Source: Glossina fuscipes
Lineage: Eukaryota; Arthropoda; Insecta; Diptera; Glossinidae
Assembly: GCF_014805625.2 (NCBI RefSeq)
Contig: NW_023998417.1
Span: forward strand, 14,658,871 to 14,722,870
DNA length: 64,000 nucleotides
Reading direction: 5' to 3'
Below the pieces are notes generated by a model that saw only the letters and a program-made list of their open reading frames with translations, was not told where the DNA came from and made no database searches. The position numbers and the translations under genes are program-made. Shown here in pieces: positions 14,768-26,480 of the stretch. Positions within the stretch are counted from its first letter, which is position 1; each line of letters starts with the position of its first letter.

Positions 14768-17548
14768 AAGAATGGCGAAGATGATGATGATGCGCTAAAT
14801 TTTGCTGATTCATAAGTGCTGTGTGCGTATGGCTCCATATATTAATGTTTTGTGGGGGCGGCTCAATTTTACTTTTCAATGAAGCCGGTTCACTATCGAT
14901 TTCACCTCTTTTCGATTTGTAGCGACGATTTTGAAACCAGATTTTCACTTGAGTCGGTGAGAGATTTAATTTCTGTGCAATAGCTTCACGTTCGGCGCCA
15001 TTTAAATACTTTTTCATGCGAAAACGACATTCCAACTCTAATACTTGAGCTTGCGAGAAGAGTACACGTGGCTTACGTTTCGACCTAGGCTTACCGTTCT
15101 TACGCAATTCCGATTTAGAAGACGTCACCTGAGAAATGTCCTCTGAAAATGAGGTAAAAGTTAAGGACAAAATTGAAGGGAACCTTTAGCAGACGTGCCT
15201 TACTTTTCTTATTACTATCACTTGAAATCGATAAGAGGCTAGTTTGCTCGTATACGGCGTCCGTAAGACCGCTGGATATATGTCGAAGAGAAGCTGTATT
15301 ACTAGCAGTTTCCATTAGACTGTGTATGGAAGTCGATGTGGCCAATGACGAGTTGTTTGCCTTCTTCTGACACGAGTTACTATTAGTTACATTGACATCG
15401 ACTTCTATTGAACTGTTTAAGTCCAACGTAGGTGATGGTGTTACGTACGAGGTGGGCACATATTCATTTTTAATCAAACTGTTGTTAGCCAAATCAACAT
15501 GCGTAGTAGGAGGAGTTGCGCTTACCGTCGCCATGCAATGTTGCGCTATATTCGACCCCATATACGGATCCGTTGGATAATTGTAGTTGAACATCGATTG
15601 AGATGCTGACGCACTATAACCTGGCGGTTGATATGTAGCTACAGTAGGTGGGGGCGGCATATAATATTGATGATGACTTGGATTGTAGGCTTGATAAGTT
15701 TGATGGCTAGCCGGGGCTGCGTAGTCTTGATAAGCTGAATAATATGATGTAGATGCTGCCGCCGCAGTCGATATATGGCCATGCGGTGCTATTGATGTCA
15801 ATGTGTTCTGTCCATCATAAACACGTGTTTCATATTCTGTAGGAAAAGCTGATGTGGAAGTATGCAGAGGACTAGCAAGGAAAAAAGAGGAAATGAAGAA
15901 TCATATTTTCTATAATTAGAAATAGTTGTTCACTTGCTGAGAGGGTTCACGATGAAAAAGAAAAAAGAAATATATATTAACACATGTAACCGATATGTAG
16001 CAAACTGACCCAAAACTATGTGTTTTGCAAATCTGATCGCTCTCAATGGCATCATTTCATGGCTCATCATAACAATTACATGCATGCACATATACACACA
16101 TTGGAATAACAGGAGGAAATTTTAACTTACATATATATATCTAAATATATGTGTACGCAAACGCATATGATCGACCATCGTTTACTTACTGGTCATCAAT
16201 GATCGTTGAAAAAGATCTACCACGACGTCTGTCTATTGTTTTTCTAAGCATTCGTTCGTTCGTGTTATGTTGTTCCCAATTTTACAAAAAAAAATAAATT
16301 CCTTACTGGTCGCATTTTCTACTTTTCTATTTAATTAAATGTTTATTCTACATACACGCTCACATATGAAAAAATTTATAAATCGTTTAAAATGATTTGA
16401 CAAAAAATTCAAAGTAAACACACAAACGTTTTCTTTTAACTGACGTCCTTGTGCGTGTCATGCTGTTTTTATAGGATATTCTCCGTCTTTTCTATTTTCC
16501 CTTCAGATGAAAACTTACTTCCATCTGATATTTATGTAAATATTACTATTCTTAAGAAATTTTTACCCATTTCATATGTTGGAATCTTTGCTACTTTTTT
16601 TTCGAATATTTTAAAAGCAAAAAAAAAAATACACGCATTTGTGTAAATATAAAAATAACAAGATTATCAGGCATAAAATGTGTGGTTTTTCGTATATCGG
16701 ATAAGCATTAACTTTAGAAAAAGCAATACACTAAACGAAGGATCGACTACAGGCAATTTGACAAATTTTTCTATTCGAGATGTACTGCGTATACGCATTG
16801 GCTGGCTTTTGGAGCGGACGCTCTTCGATTTCCGAACTTTTCATTCTAGTCTCAGCTAATATTGCACTAATTTAACTCTTTCGCCGCTGGACCTACCTCA
16901 AGAAGATTATAGGCACAAGGACACCGGTAATCATGATGCTAACTATGACATACTATTTGGTCAACCGAATGAATTAATATGTTTATTACCAATTTCGAAA
17001 GATTAAGAGTACTAAGAAAAGCGAGAATAAGTTATAAAGATCACCCACTTGTTGGGATCGAAAAGAAAAGAGTTTTAGCCCTTATCTCGATTCTACTCAA
17101 TAACCGGGTGAATGGAATTAACCGTTACCAGTCAATCTTGCAAAAGCTAATGCATTAATGGTTAAGTATCAATCCGGCGCAAATATTGCACAATCAACAC
17201 TTGAAGTTGCTAATTTACTGATGAAAAGCCTTGTTTCTGGCCTGCAAAGCGCCTGCGAAATTTATTTATCCGTCATCCGTTAACCTTGCATTTTCCATAT
17301 CCGCAATTGCATTGGTTAAACGATTGCAGTTAATTCATAAGAGACGCTTGGTAAACTTACCCCTCCATATGACCGTAAGTTGTGTCGTACGCTTCATTTT
17401 GATTGACCATATTTAAAATATCCTTAACTGAAAACGGCGTAGTGTTCAATGAATCTGTGTTTGCGATGCCGCTTGGACTTGGCTGATTGTAATCATAGTA
17501 TCCTTGTGATACCGACGCAGACTGTTGTTGATGTTGGAGCATTTTCAT
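14766..17548 (-). CDS. tin: Tinman, NK-2 class homeodomain transcription factor
   Basis: Three exons on the minus strand: 17548-17361, 15871-15204 and 15142-14766, with donors GTAAGTTT and GTAAGGCA and acceptors CTTGCTAG and TTTTCAG; phases 2 and 1 match and give 410 residues, close to the 416 of Drosophila. Exon 1 holds the TN/eh1 repressor motif [11 protein letters not shown] (residues 37-47), exon 2 the tinman-specific [13 protein letters not shown] stretch in a Tyr/Pro-rich region, and exon 3 the homeodomain (about 306-365) with [11 protein letters not shown], i.e. the Tyr54 that marks the NK-2 class and its TCAAGTG site. The NK2-specific domain is absent, as in fly Tinman. In Drosophila the protein specifies heart and visceral mesoderm in the nucleus. 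Translation may start at Met1 or at Met3, which matches the Drosophila start. Identity is near certain; exon 2's acceptor rests on phase and its pyrimidine tract. Confidence 0.95.
15872..17360 (-). promoter_or_regulatory. tin: tinman intron 1 with three CATATG E-boxes (candidate Twist-responsive enhancer)
   Basis: The first intron (1489 bp) contains three exact CATATG E-boxes at 16164-16169, 16363-16368 and 16573-16578, all within 415 bp. In Drosophila, the tinB element in the same intron drives early mesodermal expression through Twist binding to E-boxes of this type. The E-boxes are seen; enhancer function is inferred from position and family knowledge, and CATATG is expected fairly often by chance in AT-rich DNA. 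Confidence 0.4.
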
Positions 17549-19290
17549 GTATTTCCATTTAGCCTTATTTACTTGTTTTGGTGATTGCCTTGATCAACCA
17601 AGACTTCAGGCCAGAAAATAAAAAAAAAAAAAAATTACGAATACATTGAAAAAATTTACACAAAACACATCGTCGCCACAATGACTAGTTACCATGTTAT
17701 CATTTTTAACAGTTTTTTAATAGACACAAACTTTCATATCATTATATTTCATATCGCGAATAATTCGTTTATTTCATGGAAAAAAAAAATGCAAAATAAA
17801 AAAACAATAACAGCGCGTGCCTGCGTATAATTTGTCAGCGAACATCTAAAAAACAACTGAAATTCCTTTGCATGGAGTAAAGATATTTACTTAATTAACT
17901 GTAAACTTAGCCTAAGATATAGATACATTCAATCTCAGCCAATAGAAAGGATTTAAACCCGTACACAAATCCACGCACATGACTATTTTATTGTGTATGC
18001 AAGGAAAAAAAAGAAAACAAGCCAAAAATGGTTCTTACAACAACCAATCAGAAGTCTTCGTTTTTTTTTTTTGTTTCTCTTAGTGGTTTTTGAGCACATC
18101 GTACCAAAGAGCACTAAGTATATAAAAGTATATACAGCAGCCAAGAAATGTTACAAATACAAGAACCAGAGAAAAAAGGCCAGTTGATCTTTCTGTTACT
18201 GATAAGAGTAGTAGCGCTGTTAAATAGCAGCAATTTAACAGATTGCTCTTTCATTTACACTATTCACAAAATTACACTCTGCCGAACGTTTAAAAAGCCA
18301 AAGCATACAAAATTGTGTGTTTTTAAGTGAACTTTCCCTATGGTAAGCGAATATGTATAAAAATGAAAGCGGAAGCATCAAAAGTCCCTGAGAATTGACT
18401 TGGAGGTCTTATTTCGAAACTTTCTAGGGCGCCTATATGTTCACTTTCGCCAAAAAACTAGTGCCTCCTACGTTGACAGGCTTCTCATTTCAGCTTTAGT
18501 GCGACCTATCCGAAACTTTGAACGTCCATTGGTGCTTGTGGATTATCGCTTCCGAAGTTTCTGGATTCTAAATGCAAGCATTGTCAACAATGTATGTATG
18601 CAAACTTATCTTAAATATATCAAAAAAAAAAAATTGATTTCCTTTATATCAGAAAATAATGCAGATATGCACTATGTATGGCTATCGCTTTTGCAAGAAA
18701 TGCAAATTTTACCGAGCAATACTTTCAATTTTTTGATTCTAATCAAAAGAACAGTATAGAAAAAGACGTACTAATAATAATACCAGGTCAACTTAGCAAT
18801 ACGGTGACTGATATCATTTGTCTTCCATTTCGTCTGTGCTCGAAGCCTATCTCTCTCCATAATTTCTCCACCCACACTTGTATTAGAATGCATGGCAGCA
18901 AGAAAACTGTCTGTAGAAGGCATACATAACTTCAAAAATTCAAATAACTTCGTTTAACGGTCGAAGACAGCTCCAGCCAACAACAATTTCACCAAAAATT
19001 ATTTACTCTTATAATTTTTATTCTGAAATAAAAGATGAAATCTTGCGACAGTGAAGCCAAGTGAGATATACATACAGTTAGAATAAAGCATAATGCGAAT
19101 GGGACGTAGATTTATTTTTACAATCTGGTATCGGCGGAATTTGCAGTGCATGCCTAAAAATGCAACCGTTAAACAACCACCTCAGCAACAACCAATGAAA
19201 ATGAAGCTTCTAAAATGTTCGCTTACGGATACACACACTTTTACAAATCGACGCGATGAATATCGAAAATTTCCTCATTTGTGAATGAAA
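17549..19290. promoter_or_regulatory. Head-to-head intergenic region between tin and mod(mdg4)
   Basis: The two genes point away from each other and only about 1.9 kb separates the tinman start codon from the end of the first mod(mdg4) leader exon. The promoters and 5' ends of both must lie here. I see no certain TATA box or transcription start. Partial DRE-like TATCGA and ATCGAT motifs occur near 19261 and 19357. Small frames at 17993-18929 show no domain and are treated as chance. Confidence 0.5.
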
Positions 19291-19403
19291 TACATAAAAG
19301 CGTAAGCGTCGGAAAATTAGAGAAAAATTTAGAAGGAAAAAATCTGAAAGGAAATAATCGATTTTCTACCATAAAATAATTATTAATATCTCATCAAAAA
19401 AGG
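19291..19403 (+). other. mod(mdg4): Probable 5' leader exon of mod(mdg4) (end only)
   Basis: A strong donor (AGG followed by GTAAGTG) at 19404 pairs with a well-formed acceptor (a T run, then CATATTTTCAG) ending at 19621, just before the exon that carries the start codon. The 218-base intron would leave a non-coding leader ending at 19403. Its 5' limit is arbitrary here because no transcription start can be recognised. Confidence 0.5.
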
Positions 19404-19710
19404 GTAAGTGCTTTAAAAAAAATAAGTTAGAATTTGTTAAACAAAAATTAATAAATCTTAAATAAAAAAAGAATGAAAGAAATCAAATTTTCAACTTTTG
19501 CACATTTTTATAGTGTCTCCTTTTATGCATTTACATAAAAAAGATAAAAATTGTTTAATTTTCTACAATATTTTATTACAATTATTAAACTTTTATTCGT
19601 TTTTTTTTTTCATATTTTCAGCGATTGTCTACTTGTGTTAATATAGAGAAAATTTTATCGATCTGCTGCTTTACATATTTCTCCTATGTAAATAGTTACT
19701 ACCAACCAAT

Positions 19711-21436
19711 ATGGCGGACGATGAACAGTTTTCATTGTGTTGGAACAATTTTAATAGTAATCTTTCTGCGGGTTTCCACGAATCATTATGCCGCGGCGAT
19801 TTAGTCGATGTAACATTAGCGGCAGAGGGACAATTTGTAAAGGCTCATCGCCTTGTGCTATCTGTATGTTCACCGTATTTTCGTAAAATGTTCACACAAA
19901 TGCCAGCAAATCAACACGCCTTTGGTAAGCTTTCGAATTTAGAACGAAGAAGAGAAAAAATTCTTATATATTATTTTTATTTTAGTTTTTCTCAAAGATG
20001 TTAGTCATACGGCCCTAAAGGACCTCATTCAGTTTATGTACTGCGGTGAGGTGAATGTTAAGCAAGAAGCTCTACCAGCATTTATAAGTACAGCAGAGGC
20101 TCTACAAATCAAGGGTCTGACGGATGTAAGTAAATCATTATTTATCCTACTGCGTTTAGCGTCATCCATTTATAATGTTTTGTTAGAAGTTTGTTGTGAC
20201 ATCAGTTCGCATTTTTTGTATTTATAAATGTTTGCATATTTGGTACAAACTGTACCCTGAGAACGTTAGGGGAAATTATGACAATCCCAAGAATGTTTTC
20301 ATAATGATAATATAGTATAAAAAACGACTCTGTGTGTTTGGTAAGAGTTGCCACACTACTATTCCGTTTTCTTTAAAAAATAAATTAAGGTGAAGCTTGC
20401 CTTCTATCGCGCTATAAGGAACAGTAAATACTATATTTGCTGCATTTGCGAACTTCTTCAATTATTTTATCTGTAGAGAGACATTTATAAAAGATGATAG
20501 GAGCTTAAACTTAGAGAAAGAGCAAACAAACTGCAAACGTAACATTTTGCGCTCATATGTATTTGTAGAGTGATCCACCGCCATCTCAAACACCGCCTGA
20601 ACCTTCAACACCTACGCCGCAGTTACCGCAACAAATTCAAACATCTCCGCGTGTACGACAACGCCCATCGGCGGCAACTCGTCCTTATAAAATTGAAACT
20701 GTTGATGATGGAGGTGATGATAGCGGCAAACAAACCACACAAATAGTCATACAAACAACAGCGACAGCAGCTCCACAGGCTACAATGACGGCTCAAGCGC
20801 AAACTGCTCAGCCAACACATCTGCAAACGCAGCAGCAGCAACAACACATCCAAAGTCAGTTAACCAGCGTTAGCATGCCAACAGCTACAACAGCCACTGT
20901 GGTCACCCATAAAAGACCCGCCCAACGTACAAGTCTTAGCAGCGTGCCGCATGTTAAACGCACTAAAAGTACAATAGATCCATTGGAAGGTGCGGACGCG
21001 ACTACAACAACTCAACAAATCAGTGTACAAACTGCCGTTGTAACCGAATCGAAGGCACAGGTTCAACAACAGCAGCAGCAACAACAAAGTGAACCTGAAT
21101 ATATTGACTTGCCAATCGAATTGCCGACAAAATCTGAACCAGATTATGCTGACGAGACGGGCGAAGTCGATCAAGCGGAAGGTGACACGGCCTATGTAGA
21201 AGATGAATCTTATGGCGACATGCGTTATGATGAAAGCTATTTCACAGAAAACGAAGATGCGGCACCAACAGCACCTACTAATGTTAGCGTTAGCAATACC
21301 CCAACTGGGACGACAAGTAGTGGCAATAACGCCGTTGGCGCCACCACTTCCAAGGCTATTGTGAAACAACAAACCACCTCGTTTTCGGATACATCGTACG
21401 TTGATACCGGTGATCAAACAAACAATGATGCACAAG
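19711..21436 (+). CDS. mod(mdg4): Mod(mdg4) constant region: BTB domain and Q-rich linker
   Basis: Three coding exons, 19711-19924 (5' UTR from 19622), 19986-20125 and 20569-21436, with donors GTAAGC, GTAAGT and GTTAGT and phases 1, 0 and 1, encode the 407 residues shared by all isoforms. Residues about 1-118 are a ttk-type BTB/POZ domain ([17 protein letters not shown], then [25 protein letters not shown]) for dimer and higher-order assembly on chromatin. The rest is Pro/Gln/Thr-rich and includes the conserved [25 protein letters not shown] and [17 protein letters not shown] segments. In flies the protein is a chromatin-insulator and position-effect factor that also acts in apoptosis and male meiosis. 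The last exon ends after the first base of a codon, so each variable exon must supply two bases. Confidence 0.96.
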
Positions 21437-21586
21437 GTTAGTTGACAAACGCAAGTATGAGCCTTTACAAATTTGTATTAATCGGGTATAAATGCGAGGC
21501 GCCAGCCGCCAGTGTTTACTCATTAAAAGGCAGCTATGTAAAGGTTCTATACTTTTGAAAATTCTAATTAGTAAATAAGTCATCAG

Positions 21587-21719
21587 CACAGTGGATAAAT
21601 GGAATCTGCCGGCAAAGGAAAATTACTTGTAAAATTGAAAGAAACAGAACAATTATCCCTAAAATACGTAATGTCGATAGTAGTTGTATCTGCGCCACTT
21701 ATCCATTAGATCCACTGTG
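21587..21719. repeat. Imperfect inverted repeat in the last common intron
   Basis: The left arm CACAGTGGATAAATGG (from 21587) pairs with the right arm CCATTAGATCCACTGTG (to 21719). Ten terminal pairs are perfect and further pairs follow after a 1-base bulge; the loop is about 90 bases. As RNA it would form a stem 150 bases downstream of the common 5' splice site; as DNA it could be the ends of a small foldback element. Confidence 0.7.
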
Positions 21720-23329
21720 TTGACTTTGATCAATTTTAATTAAATTTAAATTAAGGCATTTTGGTTTAAGTTTAATTAAAATAATCAAGCCATTATTATT
21801 TAAGGAAGTCGATAGTCTTCAGAAAGCAGCGGAAGAATTTTAAGCCTTCATTCCTCCTCAATAAGTAGGATTAAGTAAAAGGCAAGCTTCCTTATGCCAC
21901 TTTGAAGACTATTTACGAAATCGGTAAGAAGAAAGTACGTTATGAAAAAAGTCTCGCGCGTGCGTTAAGTCTGAAAGTCGTTGGCCGCAATGAATCTTTT
22001 CACTGAGGAAAAATTGTAAAAATTTTAAAGTTTTTATTGTTTTTTTCCTTGTGAAGGGAGGCTTCTTCTGTGCATTGCAAAAAAAAAAAAAATGCTATAA
22101 AATTTTGTAATGTCGGAAAACTTGCGGAAATAGACTGATTTTCATGTTTACTTCGTAAAAATAGTATTTTCTTTGAAAATATATTTTCAATTTTTATTTC
22201 AAAAATTGTTATAACAAAATGGTCCTTTTTGTCAATAATCAATTTTTGAAATGCAATTTAAAGTTGAAAATTTTTGAAGAAAATATCGTGAGTGTTTAAA
22301 AGTGATGTGCAAAGACAGAAATTTAAGGATGGAGTCAATAGTGAATAATATACAGCAAAGTAAAAAAATAAGAAAAACGTGCTCCATGTGAAATATCCCC
22401 AGTGCAAACGAGAAAGTCGCGTATAATCCTCTGAGTAAGTACCTTTATAAACTTTTTGATAATTTATATATGGGGCAAGATATCGTGTCTTTAAGAGATG
22501 GTACGATTAGGGCCGAGATGCAGCTTTTTCGCATTATTTGATGTACGCTGGGTATATATGATAGGCAACATGACGTTTTTGACGTTTCCTCTAAAAATTT
22601 TTTAAAGTAATTATTAAATTAATATTTCAATTAAATCATAAGTCTTTCTGTTAATTCATTGCAAGAGTGTTTGGTGCAAATAAAAACCAGGTAACAGATC
22701 TCGCCTATGCGATTTCGCTCATTTATTAGATTTTCTAAAAAATACGACGTGATAGCAGCTCTAGAATTCTGGCGCGACTGCCGCCGAAAGTACAATGATT
22801 TCGATTTCAATCTATTCATTTTAAACTACATAAAATGTACACTGCCCAAGTTTTTCAAGCGTTCCGCTCTCACTCCCTTTTTTTTATATGTACTTTATGC
22901 AGTGATTGCTGCTGGTATACTGCATTTCTTCCTTTAGTTTGATGTACATCTGTAATTACCACCTTTTAATAGTTTAACAAGAAAAATCTGATTAACTAGA
23001 ACCTGGTCCTTTAAGGAGTGTACTTTTTGTGTCGCGCTTTTAAATAAATGTATTCAGAAATTTCAAAGATTGTTTTCTTCGAATTGGTCTAGGTCGTATT
23101 GTGAGTGTGTTTGCATACGCACGGGATTGAGTTTATATCAAAATGAGCATTCAACGATATTTATATTAAGTCTTGTTTGGGAGGATCGTCGTTTTGGTCA
23201 ATTATTTAAGATGTTATTTTGCATAAATTGCAAAATAATGGCAGTAACTGCCGGGCAAGATTAGTGTGTAGGTATTTTATAAAAATTTGTGGCAATTTGT
23301 TTCTACAATAAATGTGTTGAATATTACAG

Positions 23330-23490
23330 ATCAAGCTCCGCAGAAGTTCTGTTGTTTTCCCAAAAGAGGAATTGATGGGATTAATAGTTCTGCTGTGCGG
23401 GAGAAACTTTCAGATTTGAAAGGCATGCTGATGGACATTGTAATGCGTGGAAATATGTATTTAAAATACATGATCATATTCTGTTTCTAA
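23330..23490 (+). CDS. mod(mdg4): Possible short mod(mdg4) 3' exon without a FLYWCH finger
   Basis: An ATTACAG acceptor is followed in the correct phase (AT completing GAT) by 53 codons and a stop. The product starts DQAPQKFCCFPKRG and has an amphipathic, Leu/Met-rich middle. It has no W-x-C or H-x-H and matches no domain I know. The pyrimidine tract is weak and broken. The phase match has a one-in-three chance of being accidental, so this is only a candidate. Confidence 0.25.
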
Positions 23491-24501
23491 GATTCGTCGC
23501 AGGGTAGGTGCAGGTTTTTAGTGATTCGTTGAAGTATGACAATATTAAGTTTTTAGGAAGTGTTTTGGTTGAAATATTCCGAAGTAATAAGATGTAATGT
23601 GTAACTTTGGTTTCTAATCATTTCTTTCTGCATTGTGTTTGCACAATGATTATAAAGATTGATAAAGTTGATAATTCCTTTCCATAGATATAACCATAAT
23701 GCCGACCTTAGTATTTATGCATGCGAGCGAGTGAGAATCGATTGGGAAGTTTTTACTGAAAGTATGTGTCCAGGAAACAAATTTATCTATCTTTGTGCTT
23801 GGAAGGGTTTGTCGTCACGTAGCAAAGATCTAGATAGGGTTTTGTTTAATGGTTCATTTACAATTAATCTTTTTTTTTTCATTGACTGGATTTTTCTCAA
23901 AATGCAACTTTTTAACAGTTGTTTTACGTTAACTAACACTGCTTTCGCAAAGTATACTGTATATATATCGATTCCTGAAAAAATATATTAACAGTGAAAG
24001 GAAATATATTTGTGTAATATTTTGAAGTTATTCCAAAATTATTTTTGTATAATTAAAAGTAACAAAGTTAAATTGTGCAAAGGCAAAGTAACTTGTGGAA
24101 GAGGCTCCCTTTTTTATAATATTTTGTTATTACTAAAAGTGGAATAAATAAATGCAAAAAAAGAAGACAAGCAGGTTAACATTTAGCATGGTATGTATTC
24201 GTAAAGGCACGTCCGTCCAGATATTGGTAACAGCCTTAAAGGACTTTGTTTACGTAGGCGAACGTGTTGTTCCATTTAAACATAATTTGGAAGTCTGATG
24301 TCATAGCTTAAGACTATTTATGAGATCCAAAGAAAAGTAGTTTTGTTGTAGTTCGATTTTTTGAATAAATCTTCTAAAACAACTCCGGTGTGGCGTTTTT
24401 ATTTAATATTATTATTTATAGATATTAAGGCTCATATGCTGCTCAGTTATCTGCAAAACTTTTTTGTAACATCTTCACTTTTATTTTCCTTATGATTTTA
24501 G

Positions 24502-24911
24502 ATGTAGTCAAGTTCATACGCAGCCAAAAGAAAAATGCCCAATTAGTTTACAATGGTTATATATACAATAAGAAGCTTACCCAGGCCAATAACAATACTA
24601 CCTGGAGGTGCATAGACGTGCTTAAGATGCGATGTAAAGCCGTGGTTATTACTAAAAACAATAAATTAGTCGCTGCTCGTCGGGAGCACAATCACGATGA
24701 TCATCTATCACGTATCGGGGAAAGACCCTTATATAAAGTGGAAGAGGATTTGGGAGAATATATTGAATTGAAAACTGATAGTGCGAATTTAAGTGAATTT
24801 ATAGCAGTGACAAATATAGAAATGTTACCACAAAAGAATGGGAAAGAGTATAAACTATATGTGCCGGCTGCCTGCATGGATATGAAAAGCAAAACATTGA
24901 AAAGCGATTAA
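24502..24911 (+). CDS. mod(mdg4): mod(mdg4) variable 3' exon V1 (FLYWCH)
   Basis: Acceptor GATTTTAG; AT completes the Asp codon, giving 136 isoform-specific residues. The finger begins QLVYNGYIYNKK and has TWRC, then C-x7-C-x17-H-N-H, with RCKA after the second Cys; the first aromatic before WRC is Thr rather than Tyr. A 60-residue tail follows, mixed acidic and hydrophobic (EEDLGEYIEL, IAVTNIEMLPQ), longer than in most sisters and possibly a partner-binding segment. An AATAAA lies at 24953, 42 bases past the stop. FLYWCH fingers of this gene give each isoform its own chromatin targets or partners; which Drosophila isoform this equals is not determined. Confidence 0.92.
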
Positions 24912-25081
24912 TTTTATAAAATGCAGTTGTAATTTTAAGCCGAAGAATTGTAAATAAAATTTTAAAAATTATTAGACAAATTACAATTATATAAATATGA
25001 ATTTAACTTAAGTTTTAAAGATTCCGTTTTTATGTACAAAACACTAATTGCTTCTTTTTTTTTTCCTCTTTTTTCTTACAG

Positions 25082-25482
25082 TAGAGGACTTGCAATTCAT
25101 CGAAAGCCCTTGGGCTACACCGTGCTTGGTTCTCTATGGTTTTATGTTCAATTGCCATTCGCGTAAAAATAATAAGGAATACTGGCGTTGTCACAACTAC
25201 TCGAAAAAGATACACTCGGAACGTTGCCGAATACGTTGTGTCATCGAAAATGGCAAATTGAAAAGCATATCTGGTGGAGGCCACAATCATGCCCCGCATA
25301 CTGAAAAAATTGAAAAAATGTTGGAACGTTCGCGTATGGTCAGCAATAATGCTGCCGTTTCGCTTTTATCACGCATTAAAATTGGCCGGCAAACATCATA
25401 CACCAATCAAAGAGCAACTACCAATCAACTTACCGAACGCCAACAACTTATACATAATTCTGCAATGCTTATACATGAATAA
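25082..25482 (+). CDS. mod(mdg4): mod(mdg4) variable 3' exon V2 (FLYWCH)
   Basis: Acceptor TTTTTTCTTACAG after a long T tract; TA completes Val, giving 133 residues. Finger: LVLYGFMFNCHS, YWRC, then C-x11-C-x18-H-N-H. The gap between the two Cys is four longer than the usual seven, and the loop before the His pair is Gly-rich (GGGHNH). The C-terminal 60 residues are basic and Gln/Thr/Asn-rich (LSRIKIGRQTSYTNQRATTN), suggesting a disordered tail. The poly(A) signal AATAAA (25478-25483) overlaps the stop codon, so the 3' UTR is minimal. Confidence 0.92.
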
Positions 25483-25710
25483 ATATTAAAAAGAAAATAA
25501 TAATCATTATTATGTAAGGAAAGTAAGGAATTAGTAGATTAAAAACGGTAACTTGTAAATATAAATGCAGTTCAAATAAGAGTAAGTTTTTAATTAAGTT
25601 GTTATGTTAGTTGGTTTGCGGGTGAATTGAAAATTTGCCTTAATTTTTGCTTTAGTTTTGCTTTTTAGGCATCCATCAATCTTTAACTATTCTCTATGTA
25701 TATATTGCAG

Positions 25711-26134
25711 ATTATGACTCGTTGGAGGATTATGAGTCCTTGGTGACAGATGATGATCGCGTTAAATATCGTAGCAGCCTAAAGGGTTCTTATCAGCTGG
25801 TATTAGATGGCTTTCCTTACACACGACATCGATGTCGCGGGGACACAATTTACTGGCGTTGCGTACAATTCCGACCTTTAAAGTAAGTCAAAATACTAAG
25901 AATGTGTGTATGCGTATATGTGTATTTTTTTTTTGTATGTAAAGAATAATTACGATTTGAATTTTTGACTTTAGCTGTAAAGCCCGTGTACGGACCAATC
26001 CGACTGGTGATTGTGTTTCGATTGTCGACGAGCGGCACAACCACTCCATTTTAAAGGAGAGACGTAAGAAAGGTTCCTTAAAATACGTTTACGAGCAAAG
26101 AAAATTAGCTAAAGAATTGAGTAATAATAAATAA
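25711..26134 (+). CDS. mod(mdg4): mod(mdg4) variable 3' exon V3 (FLYWCH, two exons)
   Basis: Two exons, 25711-25882 and 25975-26134, joined over a 92-base intron (donor GTAAGTC, acceptor TGACTTTAG, phase 2), give 110 residues. An acidic start (DYDSLEDYESLVTDDD) precedes SYQLVLDGFPYTRH, YWRC, C-x7-C-x19-H-N-H and a basic Lys/Arg tail. The intron cuts the finger between its two Cys residues: the codon for the Asn just before the second Cys is split. Neither half is long enough to look like a gene alone; phase and motif continuity establish the join. Confidence 0.9.
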
Positions 26135-26244
26135 TAACCGTACTATCTATATATGCAAAGAAAAATTTATTTATTTTGGTTTCTCGACAGCAATTAACTT
26201 AAATGGAAGTGTAAAATAAAATATTTGAATTTAATTTGTTTTAG

Positions 26245-26480
26245 ATGCTTATGTTTTTACCTATAACTATCGCGGACAGTTGGTTTACAAGGATTACACT
26301 TATTCGGTACACAATAAAACCTCCAGTTCTTGCGTAGTTCACTGGCGTTGTGGCTATTATTACAAAAGCAAATGCTCAGCAATATTAACCACTAAAGGCA
26401 AACAATTAGTAAATGTTAAGGGAATACATAATCATCCAGCGACAAAGCAAAAAACTTTCATTCCACAAATATTCAAATAA
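26245..26480 (+). CDS. mod(mdg4): mod(mdg4) variable 3' exon V4 (FLYWCH)
   Basis: Acceptor TTTGTTTTAG; AT completes Asp; 78 residues, little more than the finger itself. It reads RGQLVYKDYTYSVHN, HWRC (His in place of the usual Tyr before Trp), C-x7-C-x17-H-N-H, followed by a 14-residue basic end. The stop codon sits inside an AATAAATAAA run (26476 on), so termination and polyadenylation signals coincide. It is separated from V5 by only 118 bases. Confidence 0.92.

Larger units (their letters stand above)
21437..24501 (+). other. mod(mdg4): Last common intron / trans-splice donor side
   Basis: The 3.1 kb between the constant exon and the first clear variable exon starts with the donor GTTAGT. 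It contains an inverted repeat (21587-21606 against 21699-21719) close to that donor, and two sequences resembling U1 snRNA targets, GAGTAAGTAC (22433-22442) and CAGGTAAC (22688-22695). Small frames here (for instance 22707-22937 and 23659-23991) have no in-phase acceptor and no domain. One short in-phase exon candidate at 23330 is listed separately. Confidence 0.6.

Noticed and set aside
20623..21435. Long minus-strand frames opposite the third coding exon
   Set aside because: They are antisense shadows of the Gln/Thr-rich coding exon, giving Cys/Leu/Ile-rich low-complexity translations.
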